45,823 nt of DNA from Candidatus Zhuqueibacterota bacterium (GCA_030950365.1 JAUZRQ010000048.1:1-45823), one strand, 5' to 3'; shown: positions 17,070-25,359, numbered from the stretch's first letter. Notes: generated by a model not told the origin, from the sequence alone. A program made the numbers and translations.

Positions 17070-18110
17070 ATGAAAAATCAACGGATTCAATGGCCATTGC
17101 TGTTGCTTCTGATGTTGGCTTTGCCGACCAGCCTGTTCGCCTATAAGAAAAAAGTGGCCCAGGCCGGCATGACCTACCTGTCCATTAGCCTGGGCGCGCG
17201 TGAAAGCGCCCTTGGCGACGCAACGGTGGCCAGTGTGCGCGGCATTCAGGGGCTGTTTTACAACCAGGCCACCCTGGCCGATATCGAGGGATTTGCGCTG
17301 GTGGCCAACCAGGTCAACTGGCTGGTGGATACCAAACTGTATGGCATCGGTGCGGCCTATAGCCTGGGCGATTGGGGCACCATCGGCCTTGACCTGGTGT
17401 ACATGGATTATGGCGTCATTCAGGGCACGCGCCGGGTGGATAAAAGCATCGACGAGCGCGGCTTTGAGCTGACCGGAGACCTTGCTATTCAGGATTACGC
17501 CGTCGGCATCAGCTACGCCTACCGAATCAGCGATCGCTTCGCCTTCGGCGGCAAAGTGAAAATTGCCCATGAGGACCTGGGTGAAGCGGCCTACGCCACC
17601 GACATCTACGTCGATCCGGAAACCGGACAGGAAAAGCTGGTGTACGAGACCAAACGCTGGAAGGTCACGCATCTGGGATTTGATTTTGGCGGACTGTATT
17701 ACACCGGTTACAAATCGCTTGCATTTGCGTTCGCTTTTCAGAATTTTTCCACCGATATCAAGTTCTATGCCGAAGAATTTCAGATGCCGCTGGTGCTTCG
17801 CATGGGACTGTCGGCCGACCTGGCCGATTGGCTGACGCCGGACAACGATAATCTGCAGATCAATTTCGCCGTCGATGCCCTGCATCCCAACGACAATCTG
17901 GAGCGGGTCTATGTGGGCACGGAGGTGATTCTGATGAAAAAGTTCGCCATTCGCGGCGGCTACAAATTCAACCACGATGTGGAATCCTATTCCTTCGGCA
18001 TGGGCATTAACTTCAGTTATGCTGGCATGAACTACACTCTTGATTACGCCTACGGCAGCACCAATTACTTCAAAGATGTTAGCCGTTTTAGCCTGAAGTT
18101 TTCATTTTAA
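17070..18110 (+). CDS. PorV/PorQ-family outer-membrane beta-barrel protein (operon gene 3)
   Basis: 346 residues, start after CCGGAG. The signal peptide ends about residue 22 (SLFA). Just after it comes the family's N-terminal signature: G-M-T-Y-L-S-I-S-L-G-A-R-E-S-A-L-G-D-A, then L-F-Y-N-Q-A-T-L-A. The rest is a FadL-like barrel of amphipathic strands ending in R-F-S-L-K-F-S-F, with a terminal Phe for outer-membrane insertion. In Bacteroidota, PorV shuttles type IX secretion cargo on the outer membrane; PorQ and UPF0164 relatives are close, so the exact role is inferred. Its position next to a protein with a T9SS-type tail supports a part in secretion or surface attachment of that cargo. Confidence 0.85.
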   Translation: MKNQRIQWPLLLLLMLALPTSLFAYKKKVAQAGMTYLSISLGARESALGDATVASVRGIQGLFYNQATLADIEGFALVANQVNWLVDTKLYGIGAAYSLGDWGTIGLDLVYMDYGVIQGTRRVDKSIDERGFELTGDLAIQDYAVGISYAYRISDRFAFGGKVKIAHEDLGEAAYATDIYVDPETGQEKLVYETKRWKVTHLGFDFGGLYYTGYKSLAFAFAFQNFSTDIKFYAEEFQMPLVLRMGLSADLADWLTPDNDNLQINFAVDALHPNDNLERVYVGTEVILMKKFAIRGGYKFNHDVESYSFGMGINFSYAGMNYTLDYAYGSTNYFKDVSRFSLKFSF

Positions 18111-18146
18111 ATCATTCAATCCACAAACATTACAAGGAGGGTTACG

Positions 18147-19283
18147 ATGAGAAAATGGTTATTAGCCCTGTTGCTATTGGCGCTGATTGGCGCTGGCCAG
18201 GCGCTGGCCCAGGACCCTGCGCCGGTCGATACCATGTGGACCGATAATTTTGACGATACCGCAACCGATTCGCTGGGATTTGTCAATGTAGGATGGATCC
18301 GGTTTGGACCGGATGACGGCCTCACAGGCTCTGCGGTCAAACAAACGCCGGAGGGCCATTTCTACCTGCTCGCCGGTAGTTATTCGGTGGTTGGCGCGGT
18401 GGTTGCCGAAACCAACGGCCTACCGGTTCTTGATCCCACCGATCTGGTCAAAACCGGCCAGCTTTTGAAACAAAATAATTTCAATCATCCGAACCAGGTG
18501 GTTTCGTTTCAGTTCAACATGCTCAATATGCGGCCGGGATCGATTTTCGTGTTTGCCACCCGCATGACCCAGAACGATACCACCGGCGATCCCTTCCCGG
18601 TGTCCGACCCGACAGAACAGCCGGCCTACGTGCTGATGTTTGATCCCAACAATAGCATGATGCACATCGCCAAATACGAAGGCTCTTATGCCGTGCTGGA
18701 TCCGAGCAAATGGACCTACCTCGGTTCCGCTCAGTTTGACTTCGAGCCGGAAATCTGGTACCGGGCGAAATTTTATCTGCACGAAGACAAGCTGAAAGCC
18801 AAAATCTGGGAAGGCGATCCCATTGACGAGCCGCAGGATTGGATGATCGCCGCGGTGGATACGGCTGCACGCGTTTCTGGCAAATTCTGCATGTTCGCCA
18901 TTCTCGGTGCGCCTCCGGGCGGTGATGAGGTGCTAATCGATGATGTGGTTGTGCAGGGCTTTGGCGATCTCACCCCGGTGGAGACCGTTTCACCCGCCGT
19001 GCCCGATGAATTCGAGCTGGGACAGAACTATCCCAATCCGTTCAACCCGGAAACCGTGATTCGCTTCAGCATCACCAGGCCGGCGTTTACCTCCCTCGAA
19101 GTGTACACCCTGATGGGCCGGAGGGTCCGCACTCTGATCTGGGGCATGCAGCAAGCCGGCACGTACAAGATCGTCTTCGATGGCCGCGATGATTTCGGCG
19201 CACCGCTGCCCAGTGGCGTGTACTTCTACCGCCTCACCAGCGGCAACCAGGTGGCCACAAAGAAAATGCTGCTGATGAAGTAA
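18147..19283 (+). CDS. Secreted protein with T9SS type A-like sorting domain (operon gene 4)
   Basis: 378 residues; AAGGAGG precedes the start, and residues 1-22 form a signal peptide ending A-L-A-Q. Residues about 25-270 look like a concanavalin-like jelly-roll (D-N-F-D-D opening, W-Y-R-A-K-F-Y-L and V-L-I-D-D-V-V-V-Q-G near the end), a fold common in carbohydrate-binding modules. The C-terminal 90 residues are a sorting domain with F-E-L-G-Q-N-Y-P-N-P-F-N-P-E-T, G-R-R-V-R-T-L, S-G-V-Y-F-Y-R-L and a final K-K-M-L-L-M-K. This NYPNPFNP signature is typical of KSB1, Ignavibacteria and Calditrichota. It is the last gene of the operon, 36 nt after the PorV-like gene, and a terminator follows at 19373. 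Confidence 0.87.
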   Translation: MRKWLLALLLLALIGAGQALAQDPAPVDTMWTDNFDDTATDSLGFVNVGWIRFGPDDGLTGSAVKQTPEGHFYLLAGSYSVVGAVVAETNGLPVLDPTDLVKTGQLLKQNNFNHPNQVVSFQFNMLNMRPGSIFVFATRMTQNDTTGDPFPVSDPTEQPAYVLMFDPNNSMMHIAKYEGSYAVLDPSKWTYLGSAQFDFEPEIWYRAKFYLHEDKLKAKIWEGDPIDEPQDWMIAAVDTAARVSGKFCMFAILGAPPGGDEVLIDDVVVQGFGDLTPVETVSPAVPDEFELGQNYPNPFNPETVIRFSITRPAFTSLEVYTLMGRRVRTLIWGMQQAGTYKIVFDGRDDFGAPLPSGVYFYRLTSGNQVATKKMLLMK

Positions 19284-19305
19284 TGTGTCAAAATAGCGCT
19301 TACGG

Positions 19306-19357
19306 GATGGATTCGGAGACGAGCGGAACTGGAGCCGGAGATGGAAACGGATACGGA
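19306..19357. repeat. Degenerate tandem hexamer array, unit NNYGGA
   Basis: GATGGA and TTCGGA (19306-19317), a 4-nt interruption, then six contiguous units at 19322-19357: AGCGGA, ACTGGA, GCCGGA, GATGGA, AACGGA, TACGGA. Each ends in GGA with a pyrimidine before it. It lies between the stop codon at 19283 and the terminator, so it is likely transcribed as the 3' end of the operon mRNA. Confidence 0.6.
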
Positions 19358-19372
19358 AAACCCCCTTCATGG

Positions 19373-19411
19373 AAAAGTGGGGCAGCCTTTGCGCTGCTCC
19401 ACTTTTATTTT
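19373..19411 (+). terminator. Rho-independent terminator of the four-gene envelope operon
   Basis: AAAAGTGGGGCAGC pairs with GCTGCTCCACTTTT (core GTGGGGCAGC/GCTGCTCCAC, 10 pairs with one G-U), loop CTTTGC, followed by TTTTATTTT. Confidence 0.88.
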
Positions 19412-19526
19412 GTCCGGTTGCTCGATTAAAACGCGTTGATTGACCATAAGGTAGCTTACCAGGCCTATTTGCAAACAAGGACCTTCGCCCGGTCATTGAA
19501 CGGATCGGGGGCGGGGGATGAAATTC

Positions 19527-19566
19527 CGGCTTTCAGCGACTCTCCTCTGATCGCCGCTGAAAGCCG
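19527..19566. promoter_or_regulatory. Perfect 12-bp inverted repeat upstream of the GH57-like gene
   Basis: CGGCTTTCAGCG (19527-19538) and CGCTGAAAGCCG (19555-19566) are exact reverse complements, separated by 16 nt. There is no T-tract, so it is not a terminator. It may be an operator or a leader hairpin for the gene starting at 19686, or another hairpin cassette. Confidence 0.5.
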
Positions 19567-19685
19567 CGATAGCCACAATTGGCTTCCGTGCAACTGAATC
19601 GTACCGACAGACAAAAGCCCAAAACCGCAACCGCAGGAACCGGATGCCCACGACCATAACTTTTCAGCTCATGAGGTCGCTATTG

Positions 19686-21464
19686 ATGAAATGGATCCAC
19701 ACCACCATCGTTTTGCTGCTGACCAGCGTGTCCCTGTCCGCGGCGGAAAAGCCCAAATATGCGCTGAGCCTTTTCCACTTCAATCTGCAGTATGTGGCCG
19801 GTGACTTTCGCATTGAAAATCGAATTATCCGGCAATCGTTTTTGCCGCTGATGAAATTGCTGGATCAACATCCCAACTGGCGCATCAACCTGGAAATCCA
19901 GGGATGGGCTTTCGAAGTAATGCAGGAAAACCACCCCGAGGCGCTGGCCCTGTTCAAAAAACTCATCGAGCGTCAGCAGATTGAACTGACGGTGGCGCAC
20001 TATTCCGATCAATTTTTCCTTGCCTATCCCGCTCTCGACATGCGCCGCTCCATCGCCATTTCCGATCAAATTTTGCAGGACCTGGGGATTTCGCGTTCGC
20101 GCGTATTTGTCGCGCAGGAAATTCAGTGGTCGCCGGCGTTGCCATCGGTGCTGAAGGGAAACTACGATGTCATTGTCACCAGCTCCGGGCCGCACAGCTA
20201 TTACCGTCCTCCCACCCCTCCGCTGGTTCGAGCACGTTATGCCGGCAAGGATATGCTGGTGCTGATCGGCGGTGGCAAAAAAGACCTCAAAAATTTGCGA
20301 TGGACCTGGGCGTTTTTTGATGACGGGGAAGTGTTCAATACCACCGACTACCGCAGCGATTTTTTCCGTGTGCCGGAGCAGGAAAAGAAGAACATTGCGC
20401 GCTATCAAAAGCTGGAAGCCGAAAGCTATCGTTTCATTACCATCAGCGAATTTGTGGACATTTTGAAAAACGATCCTGATTACCGTATTCCAGATTATCC
20501 GTATGTGCCGGAAGGCACCTGGAACATGAACCAGGGCGGACCTTACATGTGGATGGGCAGGCAGCGCAGCGGCGTGGAGACCGATGGTTTCACTCGCGCC
20601 ATTTGCTACCGCACGCGCGGGCGGGTGCTGCTGGCGGAGCGGGTGGTGGAATACATCGAAAAGCTCGGCCAGCGCATTCAGGAATTGCGCGAGTGGTTGC
20701 TCAAGGCGTGGAAGCACCTGCTGCTGTCCGAAGTCTCCGATTCTTCGGGCTGGACACCGCTGCTCATCGAAGTGCGCTACACCGAGGACGAAGCGCATAA
20801 GGCCGACTTGATTGTCGATACCATGTTGCAAAATCTGGCCGATGCGTTGAAATTGCATCAAACCGGCTATATCGTCACCACCCGTGATGGCCGATTGCAG
20901 CCGGTCGGCCAAATTAAGTCACGCCGGCTTCAGCCGGATGCACCGCCCGTGCCAGTGTTCGTGCGCGCCGAAAGCGCCCGCATCACCTGCAAGCGCATCG
21001 CCAAAGGCCTTTGGGTGCTGGACATCGAGGCGCAGCGGCCCGACGATGGTGCCGTGGAAATCGCCTTTCCCACGGCCGAATCCGGGCTCATTTACTCCCC
21101 GCCCGGCGGTGAGGAAGCGCAAGTCGAAATTCCCACCGATACCAAACGGGATCCGATTCTGGCGCTGGCCAGCGGCTGGATCTATCTGGGCAATGGCATG
21201 AATTTGATCAAGGATACGTATGTGGAGCACCTGGCTGCCACCTGGAAGCGGGAGCAACAGCGACTGGTGTTTCGCGAGGAAATGAACGAGAACGAGCCAG
21301 CACTCAAGATGCGGTTTTATCTGCTGCAGGGCCAGCCGCTGCAAGGGCGCAAACTGGCCAACGCGCTCAACGTCTGGCCAACGTATTACCTGTTTTCGCT
21401 GAACGGAAAAATCAAAACCCGGCGGCTGCGGCCGGAAGATAAACCCTTTTTACTGCCGCAGTAA
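19686..21464 (+). CDS. Secreted glycoside hydrolase family 57-like protein
   Basis: 592 residues from the ATG at 19686, chosen because it begins a clean signal peptide (MKWIHTTIVLLLTSVSLSAA); an earlier in-frame ATG at 19644 adds 14 residues. The N-terminal 290 residues resemble the GH57/deacetylase seven-stranded barrel: S-L-F-H-F-N at the first strand, I-N-L-E-I-Q-G-W-A-F-E-V, L-I-E-R-Q-Q-I-E-L-T-V-A-H, and F-V-A-Q-E-I-Q-W-S-P-A-L-P-S-V-L. The usual H-x-H-x-P opening of GH57 is reduced to F-H-F-N, so catalysis is uncertain. A helical segment (about 320-410) and a C-terminal beta domain follow. It stands alone after the operon terminator. A GH38-like alpha-mannosidase relation is an alternative. 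Confidence 0.68.
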   Translation: MKWIHTTIVLLLTSVSLSAAEKPKYALSLFHFNLQYVAGDFRIENRIIRQSFLPLMKLLDQHPNWRINLEIQGWAFEVMQENHPEALALFKKLIERQQIELTVAHYSDQFFLAYPALDMRRSIAISDQILQDLGISRSRVFVAQEIQWSPALPSVLKGNYDVIVTSSGPHSYYRPPTPPLVRARYAGKDMLVLIGGGKKDLKNLRWTWAFFDDGEVFNTTDYRSDFFRVPEQEKKNIARYQKLEAESYRFITISEFVDILKNDPDYRIPDYPYVPEGTWNMNQGGPYMWMGRQRSGVETDGFTRAICYRTRGRVLLAERVVEYIEKLGQRIQELREWLLKAWKHLLLSEVSDSSGWTPLLIEVRYTEDEAHKADLIVDTMLQNLADALKLHQTGYIVTTRDGRLQPVGQIKSRRLQPDAPPVPVFVRAESARITCKRIAKGLWVLDIEAQRPDDGAVEIAFPTAESGLIYSPPGGEEAQVEIPTDTKRDPILALASGWIYLGNGMNLIKDTYVEHLAATWKREQQRLVFREEMNENEPALKMRFYLLQGQPLQGRKLANALNVWPTYYLFSLNGKIKTRRLRPEDKPFLLPQ

Positions 21465-21669
21465 CCAATTTGGAAAGGTAATTGTTTTATCTCATTCCCA
21501 GGTTAAACTTGGGAAGGAGAAGAGGAAGAAAATCAGTGCCAATCAATGAAATCCGGGGTTTTTAAAAGCCCATTCCGCGTTGCAGCTCAATTTCAGGCCG
21601 CTGCCGGAATGGTTGTTCGGTATGCGAGGATTCGCGGGGATTCGCTAAAGGCCCCCATCCCCGACGTTG
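21465..21669. repeat. Intergenic hairpin and shared repeat words
   Basis: TTCCCAGGTTAAACTTGGGAA (21495-21515) is a near-perfect inverted repeat; a related copy is at 31878-31904. GTGCCAATCAATGAAATC (21536-21553) matches 1031-1048 at 17 of 18 bases. A short direct repeat of GGATTCGC lies near 21623-21645. The genes on each side converge here. Confidence 0.65.
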
Positions 21670-22626
21670 TTAAAAAAAATCGGTTTGCCAGAAGGTAAAT
21701 TCTCCGGGACCAAACAGGTTTTCCATGATGCTGTCCGGATCATCGTCCCACAGCGAAAAGCGCTCGGTCAGCGATTCAGAATTGAGGATGTGTAGCATGA
21801 TGCGGTCTTCTTCATCCGCGCCAATGGGTACGGGAGCCGGCGCCTGGAACAGCTCCTCCGGCGTCAGCGGCAACCGCAGGCGGTTGCAACCCTGTTCTCT
21901 GGCAACATGACTGGCCAATTGCAAAACGTCGACCAGCGAATCGCGGTAGGCATATTCCATGAGGCGTAGCGTTTCACCGAGTCTGGCGCCGCGGATGTAA
22001 GCCACCAGGCGGCCCTGCCGGCGAAGCACGTAAAACAGCCCCTGCTCATCGCGCGCGAAGTCAATCTGGCCATTCCAGTAGGCTTCACTGCGCCGAATCG
22101 TGCCGGTCCGCGGCGGGGTGAAGGTTTCATAAAGCGCCATGACGTCCGCCAGGTCGGTTTTGCGCGAAAATAAACCGACTTCGCCACGCGGCGCTTCCGG
22201 CACTGGCTCGACATAAAATTCATTGCGCTCCACCGGCCGGAAACCGAATTCGGCAAAAAAATCGGGGATGCGCGTGAAAAGCATGGCCAGTTCGAACTCC
22301 TGCTGCAGCGACGTTTGCAGCACCTGGCGCATCAGGCCGGAGGCCAGGCCCTCGCCACGGAAATCCGGATGCGTGCCTACATTGCCGATGCCGGCCATGC
22401 GAACAGGGTTGCCGCGCACGTACATATCCCGTGGAAACCGCTGCACCACGGCCGCAATGCGGCCGTCCATTAGCGCCAGGAAGGTATCTCCGGGATTCAG
22501 CGTCGGGTCCAACTCCAGCCGCTTCCGGAAATAGTCGGCGGGGGTACGGTCAAAAGCCTTTTGCGTAACATCGAGCGACTGCATCACCTCATCCGGGGAT
22601 TCGGCCGGTCGGTACTGAATGTTCAT
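21670..22626 (-). CDS. GNAT-family N-acetyltransferase
   Basis: 318 residues; the ATG at 22626 follows AAGGAGA, and an upstream in-frame start would add 29 unlikely residues. The acetyl-CoA pyrophosphate-binding motif R90-G-E-G-L-A95 lies in a V-G-T-H-P-D-F-R-G-E-G-L context, followed by a helix, and D-F-F-A-E-F-G-F-R-P marks the end of the first GNAT fold. The length suggests a second, degenerate GNAT half (about 170-310), as in the Eis-like two-domain family. It transfers an acetyl group to an unknown amine. It is divergent from the symporter operon with 126 nt between starts, so shared regulation is possible but not shown. Confidence 0.85.
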   Translation of the reverse strand: MNIQYRPAESPDEVMQSLDVTQKAFDRTPADYFRKRLELDPTLNPGDTFLALMDGRIAAVVQRFPRDMYVRGNPVRMAGIGNVGTHPDFRGEGLASGLMRQVLQTSLQQEFELAMLFTRIPDFFAEFGFRPVERNEFYVEPVPEAPRGEVGLFSRKTDLADVMALYETFTPPRTGTIRRSEAYWNGQIDFARDEQGLFYVLRRQGRLVAYIRGARLGETLRLMEYAYRDSLVDVLQLASHVAREQGCNRLRLPLTPEELFQAPAPVPIGADEEDRIMLHILNSESLTERFSLWDDDPDSIMENLFGPGEFTFWQTDFF

Positions 22627-22752
22627 GATCTTGGTCTCCTTTATGATTCGCCATAGGGTTCCAGAGCACGTTTGGATTCTGCAGAGATGTATGCAAACTT
22701 TGAAATTACACACTCAATCTGAAATTCGCAACGGCAAAAGGAGTGGCGATCC

Positions 22753-24291
22753 ATGCTTTCGGGAATCGATTATGCCATCGTGATTGCCTATCTGCTGGGC
22801 GTTCTGTTACTGGGCATCTACTTTCGCAAATTCGTGCAAACGTCGCGCGATTACTTCCTCGGCGGCAGGCTCATGCCCTTCTGGGCCATCGGCATGTCTC
22901 TGGTGGTTTCGGACATCGGGGCGGTGGATTTCGTGGGCGCCGCCGGACAGGCTTACCGCTACGGGGTCGTGGTCGCCAATTTCGACTGGATCGGCTGCGT
23001 GCCAGCGATGATCCTGGCAGCATTCGTGTTTGTGCCGTACTACTGGCGCGCCGGCGTGTACACCATTCCGGAATACCTGGGCCGGCGTTATAATGATTAC
23101 GTGCGCGCCGCCGAGGCCCTCATCTGGATCGTGTTTCAGGCCTTTGGACTGGGCATCATCTTCTGGGCTAGCGCCATTCTGCTCAACACGCTCATGGGCT
23201 GGCCCAAGGGCGTGTCCATCATCATCACCGCCACCATTACCGGCCTGTACACCGTGTTCGGCGGGCTCGCCGCCGTGGTGATGACCGACGTGGTGCAGAT
23301 GATCATCATGTACATCGGCGCCGCCGCCATCCTCATTATGGGACTGATCTCGGTGGGCGGCTGGAACGGACTGGTGGATAAAGTCCTGGCCATGGGGCCG
23401 GAATACCAGAACCATTTCGAGCTGATTCTCCCGGCCGACACGCCCACCCCCTATCCCTGGACCGGCATTCTGTTCGGGCTCACCTTTGTGCTGGCCAACG
23501 CCTACTGGATCGGTAACCAGACCATCGTGCAGCGCTGCCTGGGCGCAAAAAACGAATGGCACGCCAAAGCGAGCATGCTTTGGGGCGCATTTCTCAAGCT
23601 CTTCATCCCTGTGCTGGTTATGTTTCCGGGGCTTATTGCGGTGGTGATCCATCCCGGGCTGGAAAATGGCGATGAAGCGGTGCCGCGGATGATCCGCGAC
23701 ATGCTCCCCCCGGGCCTCACCGGCCTGCTGTTCGCGGCGTTTTTTGCCGGCCTCATGTCATCAGTGGATTCCAGCCTCAACTCCACCGCCACTTTGTGGA
23801 CCAAGGACATCTACGAGCGCTACATACGCAGGGGCGCATCGGACCGGCATTATCTGATCATGGGCCGGCTGGTCACGCTGATAATACTTATTCTAGGCGT
23901 GCTCACCGCTCCACTCAGTGAGAAATTCCCGGGTATGTATGTGTATGTGCAAACGCTGCTGTCGTTTTTCCAGGGACCAACCCTGGCCATTCTGCTGTTC
24001 GGCATGTTCTGGTCGCGCACCACGCCGGCGGGCGGGCTGACTGGTCTTATCGGCGGGATTGCGCTGTCCGCCTTTTTGTACTGGAAAAAAGCGGTCTTTT
24101 TTACCATTGAGGATCCGTTCTTGTATATTTCATGGTGGTCATTTGTCGGGGCTTGCATCATCACCGTGACGGTGAGTCTGTTCACCCAACCCAAAGCCCG
24201 CGAAGAGCTGTACGGGCTCGTGTTCCGGCTGGAGGAACGAGACGTCGCGCTGCAGGCCAAATTACGAAATCGCCTGGATCGAAATAACTGA
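22753..24291 (+). CDS. Sodium:solute symporter (SSS/SLC5 family)
   Basis: 512 residues with about 13 hydrophobic segments; the start follows AAAAGGAG. Family features: early R-D-Y-F-L-G-G-R-L-M-P-F-W after the first helix, then S-L-V-V-S-D-I-G-A-V-D-F-V-G-A-A-G; I-P-E-Y-L-G-R-R-Y; T-V-F-G-G-L-A-A-V-V-M-T-D-V-V-Q; and the TM8/Na2-site region F-F-A-G-L-M-S-S-V-D-S-S-L-N-S. It imports a solute (sugar, acid or similar) with sodium; family membership alone does not give the substrate. Two very small membrane proteins and a 176-residue soluble protein follow in the same operon with spacings of 25, 12 and -4 nt, suggesting accessory subunits. Confidence 0.94.
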   Translation: MLSGIDYAIVIAYLLGVLLLGIYFRKFVQTSRDYFLGGRLMPFWAIGMSLVVSDIGAVDFVGAAGQAYRYGVVVANFDWIGCVPAMILAAFVFVPYYWRAGVYTIPEYLGRRYNDYVRAAEALIWIVFQAFGLGIIFWASAILLNTLMGWPKGVSIIITATITGLYTVFGGLAAVVMTDVVQMIIMYIGAAAILIMGLISVGGWNGLVDKVLAMGPEYQNHFELILPADTPTPYPWTGILFGLTFVLANAYWIGNQTIVQRCLGAKNEWHAKASMLWGAFLKLFIPVLVMFPGLIAVVIHPGLENGDEAVPRMIRDMLPPGLTGLLFAAFFAGLMSSVDSSLNSTATLWTKDIYERYIRRGASDRHYLIMGRLVTLIILILGVLTAPLSEKFPGMYVYVQTLLSFFQGPTLAILLFGMFWSRTTPAGGLTGLIGGIALSAFLYWKKAVFFTIEDPFLYISWWSFVGACIITVTVSLFTQPKAREELYGLVFRLEERDVALQAKLRNRLDRNN

Positions 24292-24316
24292 CATCACATG
24301 AGTCTCAGGAGGCCAT

Positions 24317-24526
24317 ATGCTGAATTTTGACTGGTTGCACTCCGTGTCCATCGGCATGGCCAAGGGCATCATCATTTCATTGTATGTGCTCATTGGCGTG
24401 GCCGTGTGGTTTTTGAAACGGGAATACATCGTGCTGGACGTGGAATCGCCGCGGCCGTGGCATAATTTGAAATGGTGGACCACCGGCGTGCTGACGCTGA
24501 TCATTGCCATTTACCTGTATTTTTAA
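24317..24526 (+). CDS. Small two-helix membrane protein, symporter operon
   Basis: 69 residues, strong AGGAGG ribosome site. Two hydrophobic segments (about residues 12-32 and 53-68) are joined by a polar loop K-R-E-Y-I-V-L-D-V-E-S-P-R-P-W-H. I do not recognise a family; it does not look like the DUF4212 small subunit of two-component symporters. It starts 25 nt after the sodium symporter and 12 nt before another small membrane protein, so an accessory or stabilising role for the transporter is likely but inferred. Confidence 0.8.
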   Translation: MLNFDWLHSVSIGMAKGIIISLYVLIGVAVWFLKREYIVLDVESPRPWHNLKWWTTGVLTLIIAIYLYF

Positions 24527-24538
24527 AAGGAGACGATC

Positions 24539-24790
24539 ATGTCGACACGTTCTGAAGAGAGCATCCGGGTGGGAGAAGCTGAGACCAAGCGCGCGCTGGG
24601 CCTGTTTTTGCTGTTTTTCGGTGCTGTGCTGCTGGTCGCCATTTTCTTCACGCCCGACTCCATCGGCAAGGTGCTGAATCTGGCATCGGGGGCATTGCTG
24701 GTGCTGATTGGCGGACTACTGGTGCGGCACGGCCAGCGCGTCCTCGATCAGCATCGCAACTCGCGCGGATCGGCTTCGGCGCAACCATGA
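24539..24790 (+). CDS. Small two-helix membrane protein, symporter operon
   Basis: 83 residues, start after AAAAGGAGAC. A charged N-terminus with an R-V-G-E-A-E-T-K-R motif is followed by two hydrophobic helices (about residues 20-38 and 46-62) and a basic, low-complexity tail. No family recognised. It overlaps the next gene by four bases (ATGA), implying translational coupling. Together with the previous gene it forms a pair of tiny membrane proteins behind a sodium symporter. Confidence 0.8.
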   Translation: MSTRSEESIRVGEAETKRALGLFLLFFGAVLLVAIFFTPDSIGKVLNLASGALLVLIGGLLVRHGQRVLDQHRNSRGSASAQP

Positions 24791-25317
24791 TGGAGGCTAT
24801 CCATATCGTGCGTGCCGGGCTTTCGCAAAGCCAGGCGCGCGACCGTCTCAGCCGCAAGCGGTTTCTGCGCGGCCGCCAATGGCCGGATGCGGTAGAACTG
24901 ACCCACCTGCCATTTTATGTCTTCGAAATGCAGTTGGAACCCGAGATGAAAGAATACGGTGCCGTGGATGGCATCCACGGCACCTTTTTGTACTTTGATC
25001 CGACGGGGGTGCAGGCCGATCCGGTGAAAGACGCTGCAGCATTGCCCCTGCCGCGCCTGGACTGGCAGCAGGCACGCGAACAGGCACTGGCCGAGTACCG
25101 CCGGGCGCTGCTCCATGCCAGCATGCGACGAGGCGGCCGGCCGTGGGAAATCAAACGTATCACTCCGCTCGGCCGGTTCTACCTTCCGTACTGGATCGGC
25201 TATTTTCGCCGCGGCGAGACTATCCGCATGGCGGTCATCGATGCCCTGTCCGGCGAGCCCCAGGGCCCCAAAATCCGCCGCGCCATTCTCGCCTGCTTGA
25301 GTAGCCCAACTGGCTAA
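24787..25317 (+). CDS. Hypothetical soluble protein, last gene of symporter operon
   Basis: 176 residues; its ATG overlaps the previous stop. No signal peptide or membrane segment. Two conserved-looking blocks are visible: L-T-H-L-P-F-Y-V-F-E-M-Q-L near residue 37, with a downstream V-D-G-I-H-G-T-F-L-Y-F-D, and a C-terminal R-F-Y-L-P-Y-W-I-G-Y-F-R-R-G followed by V-I-D-A-L-S-G-E-P-Q-G-P-K. The alternating aromatic strands suggest a small alpha/beta protein. Function unknown. The tight linkage to the symporter suggests a cytoplasmic regulator or a handler of the imported solute. No cysteine motif or ATP-binding loop is seen. Confidence 0.75.
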   Translation: MMEAIHIVRAGLSQSQARDRLSRKRFLRGRQWPDAVELTHLPFYVFEMQLEPEMKEYGAVDGIHGTFLYFDPTGVQADPVKDAAALPLPRLDWQQAREQALAEYRRALLHASMRRGGRPWEIKRITPLGRFYLPYWIGYFRRGETIRMAVIDALSGEPQGPKIRRAILACLSSPTG

Positions 25318-25359
25318 CTCACTCCGTTTCTTCTCCTGTTTCCATGCTTCCACTTTAGA

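Larger units (their letters stand above)
19284..19685. other. Intergenic region: hexamer array, terminator, 12-bp inverted repeat
   Basis: No gene. From left to right it holds a degenerate hexamer array (19306-19357), a strong terminator (19373-19411), an unassigned stretch, and a perfect 12-bp inverted repeat (19527-19566) about 120 nt before the GH57-like gene. The last 70 nt include AACCGCAACCGCAGGAACCGG-like hexameric text. Confidence 0.65.
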
